From: Tetracentron sinense
Lineage: Eukaryota; Streptophyta; Magnoliopsida; Trochodendrales; Trochodendraceae
Assembly: GCA_015143295.1 (NCBI GenBank)
Contig: CM026564.1
Coordinates: forward strand, 9,908,416 to 9,972,415
Direction of reading: 5' to 3'
DNA: 64,000 nt
A program made the translations under genes and the position numbers. Below are positions 11,791 through 24,320 of this stretch, one piece after another. A model generated the notes under the pieces. That model worked only from the letters and a program-made list of their open reading frames with translations. It searched no databases and was not told the origin of the DNA. Positions within the stretch are counted from its first letter, which is position 1. Every line of letters starts with the position of its first letter.

Positions 11791-12379
11791 ATCTGAATAA
11801 GTGCATAAGCATAAGCATCTCACAAGCACGTGGTCTCATAAGCATAAGTAGCTCATAAGTATATTGTCTTCTAAGTCAAAGATTCTCACAAGTACACGAG
11901 TCAAGGTGATGATATGATGTATATGCGCACACGTTCTTACCGAGTACTTTTGTACTCAGCCGGACTTTTGTCTTGGCAGGTTTAGAGCAGGAGTACACGG
12001 CGGAGTTGTGGGTTGAGGAGACTTACATCGAGGAAGGAGGAGAAGGTGAGCCCATTGAGGAAGAAGCCGGAGTCTTGGGTGACTACACCTCTTAGTTTAT
12101 GTTTTGTTGGTTGAGAGAGTTTTGTATTAGACTTTCATATGATGTTGCTTAGTAGACTTTTTATGGTTGTATTTTTAATACTTGTTGGCTATAGAAGGTT
12201 GTATATGTTGACCATAGACTTGTGCAGGTTGGTTATAGTTATATATCAGAATTTTATTACTCTCATTTTTGGAGACTTGTGCAGTAGCCTTGTATGCATG
12301 GATTTTAAGCAGGTTAAGTAATGTGACGATTCCAAAGTTCTATTTTAGCCTTGTGGGATTTTGGGGTCGTTACAGATGG

Positions 12380-12650
12380 AAGGCCCAGTGTATCAGTTGG
12401 CGCAACAGGTTGAGTTTCAGGAATTTAGGAAGCAGTCAGCTCAGAGATGGAGTTAGGTAGATGCCTTTTATGATTAAGCCCGTCAGCATTGGTACCAGGC
12501 CGATAGATTTGATGCCTAGTAGACTCAGAGTACTTTTGATTTCCAGCAGATGATGAGGGCTACACTTGAAGCCCATTTTCCACTAGGCCAATTTCATCCA
12601 CCACCTCCTCTACCTCAGTGGCAGAGCTTCCAGTCCTTAGACAGGATTTT
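12380..12650 (+). pseudogene. Gag-like ORF of the Athila-like element, part 2
   Basis: This resumes the Gln-rich, coiled-coil-like tail of the ORF interrupted at 9987 (VYQLAQQVEFQEF, FQQMMRATLEAHFP), with several stops, ending in a Pro-rich segment near 12600. It was separated from part 1 by the solo LTR. Confidence 0.45.
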
Positions 12651-14340
12651 TCTATTTTTATTGAGTCAGTTGTACGGAGTTCTACTCCTTTTTGTTCTTT
12701 TTTCTTTTTCTTGAGTCTCATGTAAAGAGTTCTACTCTTTTCCTTTTCCTATTTTAGTTGAGTCATTCAGTCTTATGTCTTCACACTGTTATACATGATG
12801 ATGCAAACCTTTTATATTGATATATCTATTGGTTGTTTTCATCTATTTTTGTGTGAATTTTCTGGTTTTGTGCTAACCCTCCTAGGTGTAATATGGAAGA
12901 AGTTTGGGGTGACTATTACCTTTCGGTGATCTATTTTATTCCCCATTTTCCTATCTCTTTCATGAATTGCATTTCACAAGTTAGGTATTATTGTTCTAAT
13001 CCCTCCTATGCTTGGATTTTATTTTTACATTGAGGACAATGTAAATTTTAAGTTTGGGGTTGGGAAATAATACTTATTATTTTTATTATTAAATTCTTTG
13101 GTGATTGCGCAACCATGCAATAGGGTAGAACATGCAAAAACAACGAATTTTTTTAAGACTGAACTGTTTTAAAATTTGAAAAATTGCGATACATATAGGG
13201 TAATCCAAGTCTTTTTGATAGAGTTAAATTTGAGAACACATGATTACAAATAGACACAATTTTTAACCCTTGACTGAGCTATTAAAGCTTTTTTTTTTTC
13301 AAAAGTCATGAAAACACTTTAATATATATACGAGCACTCTAACATATTGTCTAGTGGGGTTTGAAACCAAACTAATTGATTAGTTCCTTTGTTAACTCAC
13401 AAGAAGTTGGATGACCTATAGAAATTGAACACCCTTGGCTAAATTTTTTTTTTAATTTTAAAATTGATAGAAAAATAAGTTATCGGACTAGGTTTTGCAC
13501 TTAGTAACCGGGCCTCTTACCTCATTAAACAGAGAGTGTTCGCGTCAAATCGTGTGATCTTTGGAATGGATAAAGTAACTTAATGTGATTAGTTTAAGTT
13601 CGGAGCCTATTTGACTCGAGTTAATAAGTCCTTAGGGGTGTCTTGACACCTAGTACCCTAAAGGCTTTTGGTTTGGGAGTCACCGGCCTAACACTTGCTA
13701 CTTAGGTTGTCTAGAATGCTTAATGAATTTAGATTCTGCACAGTTACACTTATACAAAAAGAAAAGAGAGAAAAGCCGAAAAATTGAGTGAAAGCCTTTG
13801 GTTGTTTGTTTAAATTGAGTGAAAGCTTTTGGTTGTTTGTTTAAATTGATAGGAAGTTCAATGACAAGTTGGTCGATAGAATAACAGTTGAAAAGTTAGG
13901 TTGAGATCACGTATTCAATTGTTAGTTCACATTACACATCAAAGAAAGATTATGACTAATCTTTAATGAGCTGAATTATTCAGAATGAGTAAGAACTGTG
14001 TGAAATTGAGAATGTGGAGGGTCACAAATTTAAACTTATTAATAATTTTTGGATTAATTTTAAAAGTTTGGAATATGTATCAGTCACTATTTTGAAACTT
14101 GTATGTTTTACTTGAGTATATTACACAATTACATGATAGTACAGATGTTTGTGGGTATCATCACTGAATACCTTCACAAGACTTCACTCATCCACTAGGA
14201 TCACCTAGGGGTTTCAAAAACTTGTTGCATATGCAAAATACAACCGGGGATCCCACAAAAGGGGATGTAGATATAGTTTAGTTTAATTTTTATTTTATTT
14301 TTCATTGCTCAAGGATTAGCAATGTGTAAGATTGAGGATG
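12651..14340 (+). other. Non-coding 3' internal region of the Athila-like element
   Basis: No ORF can be supported. It contains the AATTTTAAGTTTGGGG-type block near 13045, a 28-bp tandem duplication (GAGTGAAAGC...TTGGTTGTTTG, 13788-13850) and a purine-rich stretch (14323-14340) where a polypurine tract is expected. Confidence 0.6.
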
Positions 14341-15550
14341 TGATCGATGCTAATTGTTATAAATTTAAGCACCTCAATCTAAACTTGCAAGTTCCTTAGA
14401 GTAATCTTTTTGGACTATCTTACGGTACTTGGTTGTCTTTGTTGATTTTAGGTTCATGCGAAGAAAATAAGTTAAAATTAAAGATTTAAAGACTCTCAAA
14501 GACTTAGAAGAGCTTCAACCATGTGAAAGACCATAAGAAGGAAAATCAGAGAATTTTTGTACTTTTGCGATCGATTGTAGGTTATCTGCGATCGATCGTA
14601 GGTCTTGCTGCGATAGATGATGAACCTGCGATGGATCGCAAAGAAGGCAAAGAATTTCTGTATAGGTTTGCCTGTATGCGATCGATCGCAGTTGCTTTGT
14701 GATCGATCGCAGATCGACGTTTTTGCCTTGGAAATAGTATTCGGAATAAAGGAGTTTGAGTCCTAATGAGTTTACAACAACCCTAATCAGAATGAACTCT
14801 CTCTCTATTAATAAGAGAGCCATTGACTATAAAAATATATAGAGATTTTGAGATTTGAAGAAGAGAAGCTCTGGAGATCAAATAATCCAAAATGATGAGT
14901 TCTTCATTTTTGTCTATGAAGACGGCGTGCTCTTCCCTTGCGATGAATTAACTTTCTATTTTAGGGTTTCGATGAAACCCTAACCAAGTAACTGTGTTGT
15001 TATTTAGATTTCTTATTTGTATGATATTGATTGCATAATGAGAGAGTTGTTTTAACAACCGGATTTATTGGATTTAAATTTGATTTCAATGAAATTTCTA
15101 TCATTGTCTTAGGTGTTAGGAAATTGGAATTGAATCCACTTGTGTTAATTTTCGTTAGAATTTTAATATAAGTTTTATGCAATGGTTTTAATGGTTCAAG
15201 AGAATAAATCTAAAGATATATTTTATGTTAAGGGAAGACGAGTGATCATAGTACCCTAGTTTCATATATATCACTCGTACCAATCGAAGATACGATATAC
15301 CTAGGATTTAATATCTTGTATTTTTCTTGATCAGTTGAGAGGGGACGTGCTGTCACTCTCACTATAATGTTTGCAAATCGAGAGATTTGAATAAAATCAA
15401 AGTAAGATTAATTATGAAGCTAGTGGTGGATTCAAACACCCTGGATTTTCTCAACCAATATATGTCTACAAGATATTAGTAATTAGGTTAAATAAAACCT
15501 GATAGTTTAATTAGGTTAAAATCAATCAATCAATTAATCTTGTTACTCAT
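14341..15550 (+). repeat. 3' LTR of the Athila-like element, 3'-truncated
   Basis: Begins TGATCGATGC. It repeats the 5' LTR block by block, including the GATCGATCGCAG palindromes (14568-14735), then diverges after TTGTTACTCAT. About 120 bp of LTR end is missing. Confidence 0.8.
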
Positions 15551-16433
15551 CTTAGGAGTGGGTAAATCTTAACCGTAGTTAAGGAGTGTATAACCATAGA
15601 TAATTTAAAGTCAGTTATAAATAAGTAAGGGGTAGTATGAGAATTAAGTAAACATATAAGATAAGAAAAGAGAAAAAGATGAGATAAGAGCAAAGGGTAG
15701 TTTTGGAATTACCAAAAGATTCAATCAACGTTTTGAACATGGGAATCCTCTTATAATAGTAAAGAAGATATTCATGCCTCTTTAATTATAATGTTAATTT
15801 AAAAATAATTATTGATATTCTCAAAATCACATAAGAAACCATTCCCCTTACCATAGGGTGGTACAATCTCAAAACCTTGGAACCACTTCTTAGAATCACA
15901 TAAGAAACCATTCCCCTTACCATATCCCTCATCTAAACTCAGCACATCAATCAATTCTAATTTCATATTAGATGAGGCCCCAAATCTTAAGAGGGTAGAT
16001 GGATGATCAAGTGAGGCCCAAAATCAACACTCCAACTTCTATCCAGGATAATTATAGAGAGCCAACCGACGGTTGCAGGTATGGAACCCTCGGCAACAAT
16101 GTGACGATCTTAATGTGGAACTATCGAAGTAGAGGGGTGCCCTCTAACAATATGGGTCGTTTGGGACCTACTTAAGGGAAGTGATTCAGTAGAAGTTTGG
16201 TTTTCCAGAGCAAGATCTAGTTTGGTGGGTTGCGGGCTCTTGTCGCACACTTGGGGATTAGTCCTGATCCAAAGGGTTGGGGACACCCAAAGTGAACTCC
16301 CCCCAACAAAAAAAAGGAGAAGATCAAATTCAAGTTCCAACTATCAAAGAGACCAAGTCTCAGATTCGAAGTCGAGTTAACATAGATCATTAATTTGTAG
16401 CCTGAAATTTATCCTCTATATGGGTGATAATGA
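15551..16433. other. Intergenic; possible SINE tail
   Basis: No gene. A 29-bp phrase with CACATAAGAAACCATTCCCC occurs twice (about 15826-15857 and 15897-15926). From about 16056 to 16316 a segment ends in GGGGATTAGTCCTGATCC, GGGGACACCC and an A-rich tail, resembling the 3' part of tRNA-derived plant SINEs. Confidence 0.35.
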
Positions 16434-18319
16434 TGTCACGCCCCATAACCCTTATACACAATATTCCTTATATTTGTATGTTTTCGAAGCATGAACCTGG
16501 GACAAACCCCAATAATGAATGCATTTCATAACATATAAAACCATTCCAAATGTATATAGAACGAGCATAACTATAAAGTTTTAAACAGACATAAGTGCGA
16601 CTAAGTTCAAGACATAATTCTCCTATACAATCACTCACTCTCGGAAAGTGACAAAAAGAAACGTTCTTCAAATTCTCAGCTCCTCAAGAGCTCTTATAGA
16701 CCTTTAGATATCTCCTGAAAAGGTCAACATAGCAAGGGTGATCAACACTAAGCCCAACAAGATAAACACATACAACACATGCAATCACGAGTCATGATTA
16801 TATTTTACTCAATATGCAATTATATTTTACTCAATATGCAACTCAAGAGCTCTTATAGACCTTTAGATATCTCCTGGCAATGCCTCACGACACGATTTAA
16901 GATCTCGCACCAGTTCCTCTCTTGGCGGCCCTCGACAACAATTCATGCATACCGATGGAATCACACAACTATTCCTCTGTTGGCGGCCCTCGCAACACTT
17001 TAAGGAGGCAGATGGAATCATACGCCGTCCACCCAATGTTAAGTCACTTGTTTATTAACAATTATAATAGTGTAGACAGTAATAAAGGTGTTATATCTCT
17101 CCTGCTATGGGGTCTCATACCACAAATAGCAAGACCATCTAACTCAAGTTATTAACCAAGGTAAGTTAGCTATATCCCCCTCACTATAGTTCTATAGCGT
17201 TTTATAGTATCATAACAAGACAGATCTAACTAAACTGTGGAAGGTCTAAATATTTAAGCAATTCACTCAAGCATGCACGACAGTTAATCATCATGGAGAA
17301 TATACAAGATATGAGATGGTAACAATATGAGTGTAATAGAATTAAAACGGATGTATAAATTTATAAAATAAGGAAAAGTAAAATTATGGTAGAAGGGATC
17401 CTAAAAATGCATATTTTCTAAGTTTCAGTTTGGGAGAAAATTATTGTTCAAAACTAAACCCTATCGATCGGTTGAATTTTAGAACCTAGCTCATTTTTAT
17501 ATAGCCCCTATGATTGATCGATAGAAACCTCCGATTGATCGCATTTCATGAATCTAGAGAAAAACCCAAATTTTTGAACCCAAATCCTCTAACTTCCATT
17601 TCCTTTCACCCATAGTTAATTTCTAATTATTCACACACATGCTATCAAGATTAAAACATTTCTAGAAAATGGATCTAAGGATTTATGATGTGTTTCACTT
17701 GTTCAATCCTAGAGATCTAGGGTTTCAAGAAGAGGAAGAATCCTCAAAATCTCCCAATCCATTCTAACTTAGCCTAGATCATTTATGAGCATTTATTACA
17801 CCAAATTCAACAATAAATACAACTCTACAATGAATTTAATGATCAAGGGAAGTGTTTACTAGCCTCAACCCTAAAGTTTTAGGATTTCAAGAAGATGATA
17901 AACCCCCAAATGAGTTTGCTTCACGATTTTGATCTTCCCTTGGCAAGAAATCCGGGTCTTGAGCTTTGAATCATCTTTTCCAAGCTTTACTCCAAGCTTC
18001 CAAACCCTAGGTTCCTCTTCTCTCTTCTTCCCAAAGCTCACTCTCTTAGATTAGGTTTTCAAAAGTGAGAGATTAGGTTATCTTTAGCTTTTTATACTAA
18101 AACTCATTCTTGTGCTTTTACCCAAATACCCTTACTAATAGTATTTGGTTACAAGCCAAGGTTAAACCCTTAGTATGTTATGTTCATTTTAAATTATTTG
18201 GCTTAAGATAATTAATTCTTATGGCCAAACAACTTACAAATATATTTATTAAAATACCCCTAAGATAGGAAATTATACAATACCCTTATAATTTAAATCT
18301 GAATCTCAGAATCGCTGCA
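16434..18319 (-). mobile_element. Solo LTR, 1.89 kb, reverse orientation
   Basis: On the plus strand it begins TGTCACGCCCC (the LTR 3' end reversed) and ends AATCGCTGCA (the LTR start reversed), with perfect AATGA duplications at 16429-16433 and 18320-18324. The LTR start differs from the TGTAGCGACCC-type opening mainly by C-to-T changes. Inside, a 28-bp phrase (CTCTTATAGACC...ATATCTCCTG) is duplicated at 16690-16718 and 16850-16876. No coding sequence. Confidence 0.82.
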
Positions 18320-18324
18320 AATGA

Positions 18325-19473
18325 TGATGGCAATGGTAAGCCCAGCGGAAATTGTAAGTGGCTTCAGTTACTGGGGACTCTTTCCCATGAACTTTTACAC
18401 CTTTAAAAAACGTCTTCAGAGCCTTAAGAAGCTCCTCCCTAATACGTTCTCTCTACAGTTTTGAAAAGGTTTTGAGATTTAGGAATTGTGCCGGTGCCCA
18501 ACACCCACTGTTGCCATTTGTTTAGTTGTTTACCAATTTAACCATTCATGGATGCTTGCCATTATAGAAAATCCTAAATTTTATATTGATAAGAAATTCA
18601 TAAAATCTAAAGAACTTGAAAAATTGAGAACAATTATAACTAATATATAGGTCTAGTATTGATCTCTATAACCGTTAATATAAAAGAGGGAAGAGTTGGT
18701 GTCGACCAATACTTTCTTTCCAAAATACCTTCAATGAAATAAGATTTTTACTCAATATTTTGTATTCCAAACATACCATTTGCAACGACACAACCTTCCT
18801 AAAATACCACTTTCTAATCATTTAATTTTCTCCCATTTTCTGTCTAACTCCAACCCCAAACCGCATTTCTCATGAACCAAAAAAAAATTCGCATTTCTCA
18901 TGCGTCCTTTTTTATTTGGGTGAGAGATACACGGTTAGGCTGCAACCCCAGTTAGTAGGTTAGTATATGTTCTAAGTCATGGGTGGATGGAGATGACAAC
19001 ACTCACACCCTCTTAAGAATGGAACCTGGATCAATGAAGTGGTGACTAGCACATACTACCGATGGGGCAAGCAATGCTTCCCCACGCGTCCTTCCTGTCC
19101 CCCCGTTACCATCATTAAGCAACACAACATCTATTTTCAACATCAAAGTGAAGCCTATTCTCACAGTCGTCATGTAGTGAGCCAACTTTTAATTGTGGTT
19201 CAGTTTGTGTATGGCGAAGCACCCACAACTGTCTCCGATCTAGCCCTTACACCCGTCATTCAGTGAAGCAAACATATTTTTCTCCTATTATGTATTAGGG
19301 TATGTGTAGAAATTGTAGAGTTTGCAAATTCGAACCTTGTCTACTTCAAATTGTTTGTTCTTTTGGATTCCATGGTATGTGTTTTCCACGGTAACTGATT
19401 AAGAATGTAACTGTACCACATCGTGTTAATTTATGATATTTTATGATATTTGATCAAAATTATAGGCATTTAT
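18325..19473. other. Intergenic, nothing assignable
   Basis: No gene. A 47-codon frame (18321-18464) opens at the target duplication of the solo LTR but has no recognisable family. Other short frames here are not supported. Confidence 0.5.
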
Positions 19474-19666
19474 GGGCTGATGGCCAGGACCACGCCTCAC
19501 GAAGCGGAGGTCCTGAGTTCGATTCCCTGCTCTCGTTGGCCACCCTCCGGATTTATCCCGACTTTCCTGGTGCGTGTGGAGGGCTCTGCACGTGCCCGGG
19601 GGAACTAGTCTGGTGCTCTAAGAGGCCCGGATACCCTCGTCACCAAAAAAAAAAAAAAAAAAAAAA
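19474..19666 (+). mobile_element. tRNA-derived SINE with poly-A tail
   Basis: About 170 bp of GC-rich sequence with a box B-like GAGTTCGATTCCC near 19514-19527 and a box A-like GGGCTGATGGCCAGG at the head, ending in 22 A residues (19645-19666). The flanks ATTATAGGCATTTAT and ATTATGCACTTAT look like an imperfect target duplication. It is non-coding and depends on LINE machinery. Confidence 0.75.
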
Positions 19667-20390
19667 GTATTATGCACTTATACAATAGTCTATAGCGCTC
19701 GTGTACCCTCAACATAGGCCGTATAGCCATCCCTAATTGGGCCGGGCTGGGCCGGGTTCCCTCACCATAGTGCCAGTTTGATATCCCTTACTCTTTTTTT
19801 CTTTTTTGGCTTTGTTATACGTTTAGGCCAACACAGGTTAGTAAGTTAGTGAGTTGGGTTGGCCGCCTTCTTCACATCCATCGCACAGTTATTGATAGAC
19901 ATAAGAAGAACTAATGGTGGGTCTCAACGTCACACCCTTCGATTCAAATTCGAGTCCTCTCCCGAATGAGAGATACATCCTGCAACTGGACCAAAGCCAG
20001 GAGGCGTACCATCCCTTAGTCTAAAGTAGCATTTAATGAAAGACTAAACGGGATGGTATCAACAGGCCCTAGAGTCAGGATTTAGAATTTGAGGAGTGCT
20101 AGCTCCAGACGCACTTAGTTAAATTTTTCCACAGACGCAGTGTCGGTGCAACAGGTGTTGCTACCCTATAACAGAGATGTGCTGCTACCTGTTGCGACCA
20201 CCTTGTGTCTGGCAGGCCTACGACTGGTGTTAGCTTTTTCTGTTAGAATTTTAGAGGTGTCAACAGATCAAGCCGGGCTTGATACGGCTCGCTTATCCGT
20301 CGGGTCATTTCATAAAGCATGGGCTTGGCCCATGTTGGGCCGGGTTTTGGACCGGATGATATGATAGGGCACACATCTTCCCTTAGTTAG
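19667..20390. other. Intergenic, hAT and SINE-like fragments
   Basis: GGGCCGGGCTGGGCC near 19740, and TAGAGGTGTCAAC followed by GGGC-rich repeats near 20250-20350, look like detached ends of family A-type hAT elements. No matching opposite ends or duplications were found. No gene. Confidence 0.35.
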
Positions 20391-20929
20391 TACGCCCGAC
20401 GCCTAGCAACGTAGGATATACCGATGTATCTCATGATTCTCGATCTTTCTCATTCATCTTCGTCTCAGATCAAATCGGAAAGCTTAATCTCAAACTCAGG
20501 TTCACAGGGAGACGACAAAAAAAAAAAAATGGAGTACTCGAGCTAAGATCAACCATGTTTGCAGATTAAAATCAAGCCCGAAGTAAGTGGATTTTGTAGA
20601 TTCGTTACCAATTTTTTTAAATATTTTTTTATATGATGATAGACTGATTTTAGGAAGGCAAGATATGATTGTGATTTTTTTTTTAAATAAATATTTTTAG
20701 GTTGTGATGATGGTCATGAAATTCTTATCTATGAAGGTTCTTGTTATGTCCTTGTTTAGGTAGGATTTAGAAAGAGCACATATCAGATTTGATTTGAAAC
20801 ACAGAGAAACTAACAGATATAAATTTAGGAGGAAAACAATTTGAATCTTAGGTTCTAAAATAAGCCTTAAAATCAATGAATCTGGATTCCAATGAAGAAT
20901 TTGAATTTCCAAGTGATGATTGTGATATG

Positions 20930-23578
20930 GAAGTATGTGGGGAAAGGTTTTCTGCAGAATACTCGTGTCTTGAAATTTAGAGCGGAACCCTTATGAATTT
21001 AGGCTTGTGTGAAAATGAATGAATTGGAATACTAATGTAGAGTTTGAATTCCCCGGTAATGATGGTGGTCTGGGTTTGCTTGGGGAAAAGTATTCTGCAA
21101 AATACTTTTATTTTTGGGATAGGTAAGCGTTATAAGGACAGGTTTTGAAACCAGGTCGTGCAGGATCAAGTTCGTTCGAACCAAGTTGATCTGGTTCGAA
21201 CGACTATGGTTCTGTAATCGCACAGAAGTCATTCGAATGAAATTGATTTTGTAGCAATGCAGAACCATGTTCTTTCGAACTAATTGAGCTGTGTTTGAAC
21301 TTTGAACAAACCTGGTTCTGTAACTTTCCAGAACTTGGTTTTGTGTATTTGGGGGAATTAACCTCGGTTACTAAATAACCAAAAGGCAAGGTCAAAAAGG
21401 AAAAGAGATAATTGGCCAAAAGAAAGGAAAAAAAAAGCTAAAAGAAATTATGCTTGTTTGAACAAGATGATCCTTGTTCGAACAAACATGGCCCTGTGGC
21501 TAATAAGACGCACAAAATGCAAGAAAGAGGCTGGGGTCTCGACTCTTGCCAGACCTGCTGATAAGGAAAAAGAGAAATGCCAGACCTCTCCTCTTTTGAA
21601 ATGGGGTCCCTCTACACCATTAGATTTGGGGTAGAGAGACCTAATTGAGCTTGAGAAGGGAGATGCCCTCTAATAAGTAACTCCTAGAAATGGACTAGGA
21701 CCAAGGAGAGAAACCAAAAGCAAACTATAAACAGGAAAAGAGAAGAGTGCTCATCCTCCTCCTTTCAATAGGCCTCCCCTGCACCATTGGAGATGATGTA
21801 GGGGGACCCACTTAGTAGGAAGGGGATGGACCCTCTAAGTAGGGGTGGTTATTGAACAAGATGTTCGTGAACTACTTGGACCGGCTCGTTAGTATCGTTT
21901 GTTTGTTTATTTAGTAAACGAGCCGAGCTTGAACACCATTGTCGAGCTCGTTTAGTAAACGAGCTGAACTTGAACATACCCCTACTCGGCTCGACAAAAG
22001 CTCGGTTCGATAAGGTGAGTATGTTGTGTGTGTGAGAGTGTGTTGTGTGTGTGTGAGTATGTGACAGTGTGTGCGTGAGTGTGCATGCCTGTGTGTGTGT
22101 TTGAGCCGAGCTTGAACACACCAAAAAAATGTGTGTTGTGAAGTGGGTATTTGAGTAGTGTGGTGTGCGTGAGTGTGTGTGGTAGTATGTTATGAGACTT
22201 TTCCATATTTGTGTTTTGAAGTGTGATGTGGGACCAAATATAGTCCCACATCAATTAAGAAAGTTATGTTGTGAGGTTTTGTTGGCTATATAAAAGGTGT
22301 TGAGAGAGAGAACAATCAAATGAGTTGGCCACAACCTACTCGGCTCGGCTTGACTCAATGAGAAGGATCACATGAGTTGGGCACTCCCTAATTCGGCTTG
22401 GCTTGGCTCTTAAAAAAGATTTATTTTTTAAATATAAGTTTTTTATTAAATTAATAATTAATATATTATTAGGCTCGTTAAAAGCTCGAGCTCGAGCTTG
22501 GCTCGATCTCGAGGGAGCCGAGCTTGAACACATACTCCGCTAATGAGCTGAGCCGAGCTTGAACACTCCCCAAAAATTCTTTGGCTCGATAAAAGCTCGC
22601 TCGTTCAGCTCGCTTGTTCAGCTCGAGTACCACCCTTACCTCTAAGTGGTTCTAGACAAGGACTAGAACCTAAGAAAGATGTAAATAAAGAAAAGGAAAG
22701 AAAGAGAGGGAGGAGAACCAACCCCTTAAAATTCTCTTCAATACTCCAAGGGTGAGGGTGCTTAGGCTAAGGAAGGATTAGTTCTAATTAGGGTGGCCTA
22801 GGCTTCACCCTATCTCAATCAACTTCCAAGGTTCAGGGGAATAGGATTGAGGTTTGGGCTAGGGAGGCTCACTCTCTCAGAATTTCTGTAGAGGTTCTTG
22901 GTTGAAGAAGATGGAGAACTAGGGTTTGGGTATAAGAATTTGGAATTAGGTTAAATAGCTTTAGGGGGTTGGCTATTTATAGACCTTCCAAGGGTTAGGG
23001 TAGTTTGTGATTATTAGGGGGGTTAGTGAGGTGTAAGAAGGGGATTGGATGTCCAAAAGAGTGGTTAGCCCAATGAACACCATGAGTTTTGCGATAGTCG
23101 TTCGAACGAAAAGCATTCAGGAACAGGTTCAATTGCTCAGACAATAACAAAGAGCTTCTTATTCGAACGAACCTAATCGCATTCGTACGAGATGAAGTTG
23201 TTCAAACAAAATCAAATTGGTTTGAACGAAATGGTGTTTTTTTTAAAGCAAAAATGGGTTTTTGCTTGCTCGAACAACCTAAAAAATTTGGGCCAAGGCT
23301 CTGTTCCCACTGCATTGCTCGACACGACTACTTGCTATAGCGTAAACCTACTGAGTTAGGTGAAAACAAGCTCCATAAAACCCTTGGGCTCTCGGAATTT
23401 GGGCTTGGTTTGGGATCAATGAAAATTGGGCTTGGAATAGGCTTGGATTGGTTCTGAATTGGGCTCAAAATGGTCTTGGATTAGATTGGGGCTAGGTATG
23501 TAGTGTTGGACTTTGGTTGATTCCTTGGAGCTTTGAAGAAGAGAAAAGAGTGGGGGATGCAAAAATGGGGTGCTTACA
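20930..23578 (-). mobile_element. LTR-like relic with TTCGAA palindromes, split by a hAT element
   Basis: On the minus strand, TGTAAGCACCCC begins at 23578, TTCGAA-centred palindromes follow at about 23095-23230, and a TATA box TCTATAAATAGCC lies at about 22972-22984. This is the order seen in the other LTRs here. More TTCGAA sites lie at 21172-21485. The hAT element at 21840-22638 interrupts it. No left terminus or 5-bp duplication was found, so the extent is approximate and two different elements may be mixed. A diverged ~180-bp duplication covers 21590-21840. 20391-20929 holds no gene. Confidence 0.4.
21840..22638. mobile_element. Non-autonomous hAT element, family B, copy 1
   Basis: Starts TAGGGGTGGTTATTGAAC and ends GAGTACCACCCTTA, with perfect 8-bp duplications CCTCTAAG at 21832-21839 and 22639-22646. 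Subterminal regions are packed with GAGCTCG and CCGAGC repeats, and a GT-rich tract lies at 22020-22105. No transposase. The GAGCCGAG style is shared with 62810-63326. Confidence 0.9.
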
Positions 23579-24320
23579 ATATGTATGAGGGAGCAATAAC
23601 TACCATGCGAACAATTGATGTTGAAACAAACAAGTATAATGTGACAATAGGTTTACATCAAAATTCAACTATTAGTCCATATCTTTTTACATTGGGTATG
23701 GATGAGTTGGCAACTCATATTTAAGAGGAGGTCGCTTGGTGTATATTATTTGCCGATGTGGTATTAATGGATAAAATTAAAGAGGGGGTAAAAGCAAGAC
23801 TAAAAATTTGGAGGAATACCTTGGAAGATAAGAATTTTAAAATAAGTCGGACCAAAATAGAATAAATGTAATGTAACTTTAGTAAGAACATTAGTATGAT
23901 GGAAACGGTTGTTAAGATAGATGACTAAGAAATACCTTAAAGCATCTAGTTTTGGTATCTTGATTCAATTATTCATAATGATGGACAAGTTGAATACCTT
24001 AAAGCATCCAATTTTGGTATCTTGACTCAATTATTCATAATGATGGATAAATTGAAGAGGATGTTGCCCATAGGATTAGAACTGGAGAAGTGATTCTGGA
24101 GTGCTATGTGACTGACTCAACCCAATCAATTTTTTTTTATAAGTCAATGATATGACAACTATGCTTTATGGAGCAAAATGACTTGGATGGTGGGAAACTA
24201 TTTGTTAACACAAGACTTAACTGAAGATATGGTTTTTAATAGAATAGAATGACATAACATGATTCGTGTTGTCGACCCCAAAATATTTGGGATAAGACAT
24301 TAATGATGATGACGAGGATG
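23579..24320 (+). pseudogene. RTE-type LINE reverse transcriptase, decayed
   Basis: The plus strand encodes MYEGAITTMRTIDVE, then IGLHQNSTISPYLF, MDELATHI, then WCILFADVV, then KIWRNTLEDKNFK. This is the order of plant RTE-like reverse transcriptase palm motifs. The catalytic FADD/YADD motif reads FADV, and stops and frame changes follow after residue 63. A 60-bp segment is tandemly duplicated (23935-24050). The 3' end (CCCCAAAATATTTGGGATAA followed by ATG/GAT repeats, 24275-24325) is the familiar RTE tail. Only the C-terminal third of the protein is present; a dead 5'-truncated copy. Confidence 0.75.

Larger units (their letters stand above)
9988..12374 (+). mobile_element. Solo LTR, 2.39 kb, nested in the Athila-like element
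   Basis: Ends TGTAGAGACCC and GGGTCGTTACA are near-perfect inverted partners, flanked by GATGG on both sides (9983-9987 and 12375-12379). Removing it would rejoin the gag-like frame on either side, which confirms insertion. TATA box CTATAAATAGG at 10743-10753. The segment at 11985-12095 has an acidic-coding look (GAGGAAGGAGGAGAAG) like the LTR at 2983. No pol sequence. Confidence 0.9.
6930..15550 (+). mobile_element. Athila-like non-autonomous Ty3/gypsy element
   Basis: Two direct repeats (6930-8268 and 14341-15550) bound a region with a TGGCGCCGTTGCC primer-binding site, one degenerate gag-like reading frame and no recognisable protease, reverse transcriptase or integrase. A GACAATGTAAATTTTAAG plus TTTGGGG block near 13033-13060 is familiar from Athila/Tat-type internal regions. 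The element inserted into a copia LTR and was later hit by the solo LTR at 9988-12374. The 3' LTR lacks its last ~120 bp, so no target duplication can be tested. Best described as a large non-autonomous derivative. Confidence 0.78.

Noticed and set aside
18321..18464. A 47-codon plus-strand frame starting at the solo-LTR target duplication
   Set aside because: No recognisable family, short, and the first ATG lies in duplicated target sequence; kept only as a note.
21849..22254. Minus-strand frames rich in His/Thr/Ser
   Set aside because: They translate the GT repeats and subterminal repeats of the hAT element at 21840-22638.
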